Assembly: GCF_042652965.1 (NCBI RefSeq)
Contig: NZ_JBHSHL010000005.1
Coordinates: forward strand, 55,109-119,108
DNA: 64,000 nt
Reading direction: 5' to 3'
From: Filifactor villosus
GTDB taxonomy: Bacteria > Bacillota > Clostridia > Peptostreptococcales > Filifactoraceae
Shown: positions 58,043 through 64,000 of the stretch, one piece after another
How the letters are laid out: each line of letters starts with the position of its first letter
Position numbering within the stretch: position 1 is the stretch's first letter
The notes under the pieces: model-generated
The model's input: only the letters and a program-made list of their open reading frames with translations
Database searches by the model: none
What the model was told of the DNA's origin: nothing
Position numbers and translations under genes: made by a program

Positions 58043-58864
58043 ATGATAAAGGCGGATTTGCATATGCACACCACCGTTTCGGACGGTGCGGACAGTATAG
58101 AGGTCGTGGTTACAAGATGTGCACAGAAGAAATTGACACACCTTGCCATCACCAACCATGATGATATGGACGGATTTGAAAAGATAAAGAACCTTTGTGA
58201 GAACTACGGGATAAAGACCGTCAAAAGCATTGAGATGACGACCTACGATAGGGATACGGGTCTGAAAGCCCATCTTCTGGGTTACGATATCCAAGATGAG
58301 GATCCGATTCGTGCACTTACGGACCCTATGCTGCAAAGGAGACACGAGAATGCCCTGAAACAGATAGAGGTTCTTCGGGAAGAGGGCTACGAGATTGACA
58401 TCGACGAGCTCAAAAGAAGGGTATATAAGATCATCTACAAGCAGAACCTGCTCGCCTACTTGGTGGAGAAGGGCTACGCGGATGAGATCTACGGAGAGTT
58501 TTACAAGAAGTATTTTTCGGGCGGGGGAGTCTGTGCCTTTCGTTGTGAGGACATCGATACGGTGTCGGCACTCAAGGCGATCAAGGAGGCGGGAGGTTTC
58601 GCCGTGCTTGCACACCCCGGCCAGCAGAAGAACTATGATTTGATCGACAAACTCCATCCCTTGGGTTTGGACGGGGTGGAACTTCATCACAGATGGAACG
58701 ATGAAGAGGCGATGAAGGCGGTAAAAAGTCATTGTGAAGGCAGGGACCTCTTTTTTACGGGAGGATCGGACTATCACGGCTCCTTCAGCAGACACAGGGT
58801 CGATATCGGAGACTACTTGGCGACCGAAGAGGCGGTGCGAAGGATTTTTCGTATGGATCTGTGA
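58043..58864 (+). CDS. PHP-domain phosphoesterase (TrpH/YciV type)
   Basis: 273 residues. The PHP metal motifs are complete: HMHT at about 7-10, the Asp of VSDGAD, ITNHDD, the Glu in KSIEMTTY, the mid-protein RRHENAL region, AHPGQQ near 195, and the final GSDYHGSF. This order fits the TrpH-like group that hydrolyses 3',5'-nucleotide bisphosphates or short oligonucleotides. The ATG is chosen over an upstream TTG because GGAG lies about 8 bases before it and the protein then starts at the first strand. It is followed after 53 bases by recD2, so both may be transcribed together. Confidence 0.88.
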   Translation: MIKADLHMHTTVSDGADSIEVVVTRCAQKKLTHLAITNHDDMDGFEKIKNLCENYGIKTVKSIEMTTYDRDTGLKAHLLGYDIQDEDPIRALTDPMLQRRHENALKQIEVLREEGYEIDIDELKRRVYKIIYKQNLLAYLVEKGYADEIYGEFYKKYFSGGGVCAFRCEDIDTVSALKAIKEAGGFAVLAHPGQQKNYDLIDKLHPLGLDGVELHHRWNDEEAMKAVKSHCEGRDLFFTGGSDYHGSFSRHRVDIGDYLATEEAVRRIFRMDL

Positions 58865-58917
58865 TTATAACAGTATAGCAAACTTTTGTAGGAAAGAAGG
58901 GAGGAGAGGTTTTTCGG

Positions 58918-61164
58918 ATGCAGGGACAGTATGAGATCTATGAAGGAACAATTGAAGATATTATCTTTCGCAATGAGAGCAACGGCTATACTGTCGCCGT
59001 GATGTCCGTGCGTGAAAACGAACCGCTGACGATCACGGGCAACTTCGTTTCTCTTGAGATCGGAGATCATCTCGAAGTCAAGGGAGAAAGGACAATCCAC
59101 CCTTCTTACGGGGTGCAGTTTAAGGTAACGTTTGCGGAGCACAAGGCTCCCGCCTCCGAAGAAGCGATTATGGCATTTTTGTGTTCGGGCGTTTTGGAAG
59201 GAGTCGGACGCAAGATGGCGGAGAGAATCTTTGAGAAATTCGGCCTAAATACCCTGGACGTGATGGATAACGAGCCTGAACGTCTGATCGAAGTGGAGGG
59301 GATCGGCAGGCGAAAGTTGGAGAGACTGCTTGAGAGCTATCGTGCCAAAAGAGATCTCAACCTTGCCATCTTAAAGCTCTCACAGTATGGAATCAGTTCG
59401 GCGATGGCGATGAAGATCCATCGTTTTTATGGAGAACATGCCATTGGAATCATCGAGGAAAACCCTTACTGTCTCTGTCGTGATATCAAGGGGATCGGCT
59501 TTCGCAAGGCGGATGAAATCGCAAGGAAGATCGGTATCGAAACAGGCGACATCAACCGTCTTATGCAGGGGATTGTCTATCTGCTCCAGGAAGCGGGAGG
59601 ACGAGGTCACACCTACCTTCCCGAGGGCGAGTTGATCTACTTGGCAAGAGATCTGCTCCGGACAGAGGAGGAGAAGATCGATGAGGCGATCTACGAACTC
59701 TGCGTTCAGGGTTTTGTAGTCATGCAGGTCGCGGAGGAGGAGAGAAGGCTCTATCTCGAGCACTATCACGAAACGGAGAACGCGATCGCCAATGCGTTGG
59801 TCCACCTTCTCGGAACGGGAGACGAGATAGAGGATATGCAGTCGGAAGACTTGATACAGGCGATGGAAGATAAGACGGGAATCTCTCTTGCGGAAAAGCA
59901 AAAACAGGCGGTTTCTCTTGCTCTCGGCCACAAGGTTATGATATTGACGGGAGGTCCCGGAACGGGAAAGACGACCGTCGTCAAATTTATCCTGCGTTGT
60001 TTTGAGGATATGAAGAAGAAGGTGTTTCTCTGTGCTCCGACGGGACGGGCAGCCAAGCGTCTCAGTGAATCTGCGGACAAGGAGGCCAAGACGATCCACC
60101 GTCTTTTGGAAGTCGGATTTTCGGACGATGACGAGGTCAACTTCTACAACAGGGATGAGAGCAATCCTCTGGAAGCCGATGTTGTAATCGTGGACGAGAT
60201 GTCCATGGTCGACATCTTTTTGATGAAGGCCCTGCTTCGGGCCCTGCCTACGGGAGCAAGACTGGTAATGATAGGAGACGCCGATCAGCTTCCTTCGGTA
60301 GGAGCGGGCAATGTGCTTCGGGATATGATAGACAGCGGTCTGATACCGACCGTCACCTTGACCGAGATCTTTCGCCAAAAGGAAGAGAGCGGGATTATCA
60401 TCAATGCACACAGGGTCAACAAGGGCGAGAGCTTGGTGCTGGAGAAGGGGAGCAGGGACTTCTTCTTTATGAAGAGGCGGGAGAAACATCAGGTGCGAGA
60501 GTTGGTGCTGGAGCTGATCACGCAGCGACTGCCCGAGTACTATGACCTCAAACCTCATGAGATCCAGATATTGACACCGATACGCAAGGGAGATGTCGGG
60601 GTCCATGAGTTTAACAGACAGATCCAACAGGTCCTCAACCCCGCATCGAAGGACAAACCGGAGTTTCGCGCTATGGACGTTGTGTTTCGGGAGGGCGACA
60701 AGGTGATGCAAATCAAGAACAACTACCAAAAGAAGTATCGAAGTACCCTTACCTACGAAGAGGGAGAAGGAGTGTTCAACGGGGACATCGGCTATATCGA
60801 TGCAGTCGACACCACCTTGAAACAGTTCTATATCACCTTTGACGACAACCGCAGATGTCGCTATGAATTTGCCGAGGCGGACAACGTCGAGCACGCCTAT
60901 GCGATCACCGTGCATAAGAGTCAGGGGAGCGAGTTCGACGTCGTCATCATCCCCATCCTTTCTCTGCCGCCCATGCTTCAGAACAGGAACATCCTCTATA
61001 CGGCGATCACAAGGGCGAAGAAGGCCCTCGTCCTCGTCGGTGAGACCTATTACGTGGATAAGATGATCCGCAATATCAACTTGCAACCGCGTTATTCTTC
61101 TTTAAACGAAAAACTGAAAATGATGAAACAGACGTGTTTCGAGCAGGAGGAACTGCCGTTTTAG
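58918..61164 (+). CDS. recD2: ATP-dependent RecD2-like DNA helicase
   Basis: 748-residue superfamily 1B helicase moving 5' to 3' on DNA. Layout: an OB-like N-terminal domain (about 1-80), helix-hairpin-helix units (GIGRRKLERLLE near 125; IKGIGFRKADEIARKIG near 190), Walker A GGPGTGKTT near 345-353, Walker B VIVDEMSMVD near 422-431, and the C-terminal helicase motif YAITVHKSQGSEFD near 660. RecD2 is the form in bacteria that lack RecBCD, with roles in replication-fork maintenance and mismatch processing. ATG start with GGGAGGAGAGG upstream. Followed by a strong terminator. Confidence 0.95.
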   Translation: MQGQYEIYEGTIEDIIFRNESNGYTVAVMSVRENEPLTITGNFVSLEIGDHLEVKGERTIHPSYGVQFKVTFAEHKAPASEEAIMAFLCSGVLEGVGRKMAERIFEKFGLNTLDVMDNEPERLIEVEGIGRRKLERLLESYRAKRDLNLAILKLSQYGISSAMAMKIHRFYGEHAIGIIEENPYCLCRDIKGIGFRKADEIARKIGIETGDINRLMQGIVYLLQEAGGRGHTYLPEGELIYLARDLLRTEEEKIDEAIYELCVQGFVVMQVAEEERRLYLEHYHETENAIANALVHLLGTGDEIEDMQSEDLIQAMEDKTGISLAEKQKQAVSLALGHKVMILTGGPGTGKTTVVKFILRCFEDMKKKVFLCAPTGRAAKRLSESADKEAKTIHRLLEVGFSDDDEVNFYNRDESNPLEADVVIVDEMSMVDIFLMKALLRALPTGARLVMIGDADQLPSVGAGNVLRDMIDSGLIPTVTLTEIFRQKEESGIIINAHRVNKGESLVLEKGSRDFFFMKRREKHQVRELVLELITQRLPEYYDLKPHEIQILTPIRKGDVGVHEFNRQIQQVLNPASKDKPEFRAMDVVFREGDKVMQIKNNYQKKYRSTLTYEEGEGVFNGDIGYIDAVDTTLKQFYITFDDNRRCRYEFAEADNVEHAYAITVHKSQGSEFDVVIIPILSLPPMLQNRNILYTAITRAKKALVLVGETYYVDKMIRNINLQPRYSSLNEKLKMMKQTCFEQEELPF

Positions 61165-61206
61165 GATGATTTTTTGAATGATGAATAGTTTCCATAAGAA
61201 TTCAAT

Positions 61207-61257
61207 AAAAGGGAGAGTTGCAAACTAACAGGAATATTGTTTGCGACCCTCCCTTTT
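61207..61257 (+). terminator. Terminator after recD2
   Basis: AAAAGGGAG(A)GT-GCAAAC ... GTTTGC-AC(C)CTCCCTTTT, a long stem with two mismatches followed by TTTTG. Confidence 0.88.
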
Positions 61258-61265
61258 GTATATTT

Positions 61266-61521
61266 TGGGAAATACCGAACAAATGCAAAAATTTGACTTT
61301 CTTATGAATTTGCAAAAATGGAATTTTGTCAAATCCATACTTTTAATACCATTCTTCAATAGAAATATGGATATATTTATTCTGCGATCACGAAAATCCG
61401 TTTTATCTTCTATCAGTTACACAACAGTTATATCCATAACCTAAAGGAATAACAGTCTAAGAAATTTATCATTCATATACAGTGATTTTACGACAGTTTT
61501 TCAAGTTGGGAGGTATTTCCT
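61266..61521 (-). repeat. Family 2 repeat interrupted by a MITE
   Basis: GGGAAATACCGAACAAATG at the left and GGGAGGTATTTCC at the right are good family 2 ends. The core is broken after TACTTTTAA and continues with GAAATTTATCATTC, exactly as in the uninterrupted copies when the inserted element and one TAA are removed. Confidence 0.85.
61347..61457 (+). mobile_element. MITE family 1, core type A, inside a family 2 repeat
   Basis: 111 bp, TACCATTCTTCAATAGAAA ... AGGAATAACAGTC, both ends slightly decayed. TAA stands on each side (61344-61346 and 61458-61460); the empty site in other family 2 copies has a single triplet here. Confidence 0.9.
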
Positions 61522-61975
61522 TTGTCTTCTTTGTACCGGTACATTTTTTAACTGTCGGCATAAGACTGTTGTTTGACATAAGTGACTCATATCTACAAGA
61601 AAAATATTTTGTTGCCTGTAGAGTGAAGGCGTTGATACCCATAGTTTGAATCGAGAATAGACTGTCTGTACATAGTTTTTTTGAATAATTTTTTGTCTTT
61701 GGAAGATGGAAGTGTTCGCTCTTCGGTCACGCAATAATTGGAATTGGCAAAGAATTGCGACAAAAGAATTAAAATAAAGCTTAAATTGCAAAAAAACAGG
61801 TATAAAACATATTGACATACAGAAAATAAAATAATAAAATACAATTAAAACATAATCGTATAATGAATAAGAAAAGCCTGTTTGTGTGGCATTTTCTTTG
61901 TTTCAGACATGGATGCTCGTATGGAGCAAGCGGGGATGACATCAAAATTCTTGGATTACATAAGGAGAAGTCGAT
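61522..61975. other. Gap before the lipoprotein gene
   Basis: About 450 bases. A very decayed family 1-like stretch (61566-61670, with ACTCATATCTACAAG and GAATCGAGAATAGAC) and the promoter of the lipoprotein gene. No gene. Confidence 0.45.
61812..61840 (+). promoter_or_regulatory. Promoter of the lipoprotein gene
   Basis: TTGACA (61812-61817) and TAAAAT (61835-61840) with 17-base spacing. The leader is about 130 bases. Confidence 0.75.
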
Positions 61976-63565
61976 ATGAAAAAGTATTTGGGCCCATGCA
62001 CAGTCTGTTTAATGATTGTTCTATTGGTTTCCTGTGGAAGGGGGCTTGATCTGTCCAAGCGGGAGGGGGAGAACTTTACCGTCTACTCCAATGAGGACAT
62101 CGAGATCAAACTGCCGAACTTTCTGGAGAACAGGGAAGAAGTCTTGGACAAACTCACAAAGAAACTGGAAAATCTCGATCGATTCGAGAAGATAACCAAG
62201 GTTAAGATCACAATAAACCCGCTCTATAACAAATTTAAGAACAGGGAAGTCATCGAAGTTACCCCGGATTTTATAGAGGGGGAGGAGTTTGAGAAATATT
62301 TGATCGTACAGGCCTATGACCTCTATAACAACTGGATCGTCGAAGGGATCCGTCTTCTGGTGTTTGGAGGAGAGGAAAAGACCGAAACGGACTTCGTCTC
62401 CTACTATAAGGATAGGGAGTTTTCTCTGTTCGGAGCAAGGTTCTTCGAACCGTTTACCGAGAAAGAAGAGGTGAACAACCTCAAGGTTGCAAGTGCGGAC
62501 TTGGCAGCCTACCTGATCGATCAGGGGAAGAAGGAAGACCTGCTCCATGGACAGGTCGAGATGCAGGACATCGAAGGATGGGCGAAGGAAGAGGGGATCG
62601 ATATCGAGTACCAGAAACAGAGACCCTCCCTGCTTGAGGATATCGAAGTGGGATACAACACCTTAGGTAAGCTTACCGTCAACACCCGAAAGGAGATCGG
62701 GGGTTTTAGCATAACCCTACTGACGGAAGATGAGACCTATGACGAGGTGGAAGAGTTGGAAGAGATCCTGCTGACCTTCGAGGAGAATATCGAGAAGAAT
62801 CGGAGGACGATTGAGAAGGAGGCTCCCAACTTTTATCGAGAGTATCGGGAGGTACTCGATAATCCGAAAAAGACGGTCTACTTCTTTGACAATACAAAGA
62901 CTGTGAGTACCTACCATAGCAGAGAAGATTATATAGAATTGACAGACCTTGTACATCAAATGTCAGAATACAATCACAAGGTTTTTGAGGAGATTTCTCA
63001 AGCAAGAAACGGAGATGTATGGATTTCTCCTCAATGGTTGGTGGAAGGTGTCGATTTGTGTTTAGCAAGATGGTATTCGGATGAAGTATGGGAAAGCCAT
63101 TTTAAGACGGCAGTAAATTTAAGGGAAATTATAGAATCAGAAACTTATTCGGAGTTGGACAAAAGAATAGCTTCCGTTTTGGAAAAAAACTTCGGGGAAC
63201 TGACGGATGAAAAGATAGGACAAATCCTCGATGATGACAATGAGCGTGATAAGTTTATTTATATCACGGAACTTATTTTAAAAAACGATCCTGAAACAAA
63301 GGACGGGAAGGTATATCTGTTTGAAGGAAACAAGGCAGGCTTTACCGGATTTTTGGAGCCGAACAACTATAACTTTTTTGAAAACAAAGCCTTTGTCTAT
63401 TACCTGATGAAGAGGTACGGCTTGGAGAAGATGTTCTATCTGCGGATAAAGACGGGAGATGAAACGAGCTTTGAAGAAGAGTTCGGAAAGAGCCTGTATC
63501 AGCTGCGGGAAGAATGGAAGGCATATCTAAGAGAGAATATCAGGGATATCGATAAGCTTTTGTAA
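61976..63565 (+). CDS. Lipoprotein, possible inactive metallopeptidase-like fold
   Basis: 529 residues. Lipoprotein signal MKKYLGPCTVCLMIVLLVSC with Cys20 as the lipidated residue. The rest is charged and soluble. Around residues 320-365 the pattern ends in SPQWLVEGVDLCLARW, which resembles the P-x-W-x-x-EG segment after HExxH in MA-type (gluzincin) peptidases. The C-terminal EEFGKSLYQLREEWKAYL also fits that group. No HExxH is present, so it is unlikely to be an active peptidase; this relation is tentative. ATG start after AAGGAGAAGTCGAT. The first 69 bases are identical to a second gene beginning at 63932. Codon use shifts to A/T-rich between about 62925 and 63390. Confidence 0.75.
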   Translation: MKKYLGPCTVCLMIVLLVSCGRGLDLSKREGENFTVYSNEDIEIKLPNFLENREEVLDKLTKKLENLDRFEKITKVKITINPLYNKFKNREVIEVTPDFIEGEEFEKYLIVQAYDLYNNWIVEGIRLLVFGGEEKTETDFVSYYKDREFSLFGARFFEPFTEKEEVNNLKVASADLAAYLIDQGKKEDLLHGQVEMQDIEGWAKEEGIDIEYQKQRPSLLEDIEVGYNTLGKLTVNTRKEIGGFSITLLTEDETYDEVEELEEILLTFEENIEKNRRTIEKEAPNFYREYREVLDNPKKTVYFFDNTKTVSTYHSREDYIELTDLVHQMSEYNHKVFEEISQARNGDVWISPQWLVEGVDLCLARWYSDEVWESHFKTAVNLREIIESETYSELDKRIASVLEKNFGELTDEKIGQILDDDNERDKFIYITELILKNDPETKDGKVYLFEGNKAGFTGFLEPNNYNFFENKAFVYYLMKRYGLEKMFYLRIKTGDETSFEEEFGKSLYQLREEWKAYLRENIRDIDKLL

Positions 63566-63931
63566 AAGTCGGTTTAGCCTATTGCGAAAAATAGAAAGGA
63601 AGATTGTGTAAAGACGAAACAGTTTGTTTTTGTTAGGGAAATACCGCATAACTCAGAAAATCATCGTAAAATCACTTTTATATAAGTGTTGAATTTCTCG
63701 AAAGTGTTGGTTTGACAGACCTTTATTTCTTGCAAATTATAGGGGAATCAAAGTTTCATATTTGTGCAGTATTGCCTTAGTTCAGTAAATACAGAAAGGC
63801 TTTGAGATGAATAGTTTCAAAAACTCTATCTTTGTATAAAGAAGGTTTCAATCTGTTTCTTTGAACTACGAGAAATCTTCCTGTGTATCTATACAGTTCC
63901 GTAATAACATTTAAACAAAGGAGACATTGTT
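63566..63931. other. Gap between the paired lipoprotein genes
   Basis: About 365 bases holding a family 2 repeat and a stretch that resembles a second left arm (63800-63860). No clear terminator, so read-through from the first lipoprotein gene is possible. Confidence 0.5.
63634..63779 (+). repeat. Family 2 repeat
   Basis: TAGGGAAATACCGCATAAC ... TTGTGCAGTATTGCCTTA, 146 bp. This uninterrupted copy serves as the empty-site reference for the MITE insertion at 61347. Confidence 0.78.
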
Positions 63932-64000
63932 ATGAAAAAGTATTTGGGCCCATGCACAGTCTGTTTAATGATTGTTCTATTGGTTTCCTGTGGAAGGGGG
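63932..64000 (+). CDS. Start of a second lipoprotein gene (cut by window end)
   Basis: The 69 bases from ATG to the window end are identical to the first 69 bases of the gene at 61976, encoding the same lipoprotein signal with Cys20 and the following GRG. The bases upstream of the ATG differ (AAAGGAGACATTGTT here), so the identity starts exactly at the start codon. A tandem paralogue is the simplest reading; the rest of the gene is outside the window. Confidence 0.85.
   Translation, partial: MKKYLGPCTVCLMIVLLVSCGRG

Noticed and set aside
59380..61086. 568-codon open frame on the minus strand
   Set aside because: It is antisense to recD2, whose motifs are complete. The minus-strand protein has no recognisable domains and arises from codon bias.

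Overview
The window reads as chromosomal DNA of a low-to-moderate GC, anaerobic, Gram-positive Bacillota, most likely class Clostridia (Peptostreptococcales/Tissierellales-like). The murB-PHP-rapZ-yvcK-nudix-whiA-HPr block at the left is a typical Clostridia/Bacilli arrangement. A T-box controls tyrS, one surface protein carries a sortase signal, and other surface proteins carry copper-amine-oxidase-like (CuAO) domains. I cannot name the species from sequence alone.

Layout. 1-7.5 kb: conserved envelope/division/regulation block (UPF0182 C-terminus, MurB, PHP phosphoesterase, RapZ, YvcK/GlmR, Nudix hydrolase, WhiA, HPr). 8.1-14.4 kb: a Ca2+-type P-ATPase and a large sortase-anchored Cna-B adhesin with fourteen 13-residue repeats. 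15.1-20.5 kb: a probable metabolic regulon (IclR-family regulator, YjiH-type transporter, PLP aminotransferase, D-2-hydroxyacid dehydrogenase) with two identical-arm palindromic operators and a consensus promoter in the divergent region. 21.5-26.6 kb: tyrS with T-box, a DUF2500 protein, two tiny unknown proteins, tRNA-Ser(GGA), and a CBS/CorC-type protein. 27.8-42.4 kb: a cell-surface locus with a secreted beta-propeller protein, a PhnM-like protein that has lost its metal ligands, three secreted CuAO-domain proteins (one with strong codon bias and a strong promoter), a TolC-like coiled-coil protein and an O-antigen-ligase/Wzy-like membrane protein. 43-49.7 kb: NatA-like ATPase, an ABC-permease/CPBP-protease fusion, prolyl aminopeptidase and a DUF4153 membrane protein. 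50-57.3 kb: small membrane proteins, an ArsC/Spx-like protein, YitT, a ferric-reductase-like flavocytochrome followed by a cytochrome-b5-type lipoprotein, an SRPBCC protein and a VanZ-like protein. 58-64 kb: a second PHP phosphoesterase, RecD2, and a lipoprotein whose first 69 bases recur exactly in a second gene cut by the window end.

The most striking non-genic content is two families of short repeats in nearly every non-coding gap. Family 1 (about 111 bp, about 20 copies) has inverted ends TACTATTC...GAATAGTA, at least three different cores, and 3-bp TNA flanking duplications (TAA, TGA, TTA, TCA). Copies are inserted into one another and into family 2, with the duplications still readable. 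That fits a non-autonomous element (MITE) moved in trans; the TNA target resembles the IS1031 group of the IS5 family. No transposase is in the window. Family 2 (about 145 bp) has ends near GGGAAATACCGCA...TGCGGTATTTCC. Together they give a relative insertion history of these intergenic regions.

All calls come from reading the sequence; no database search was run.
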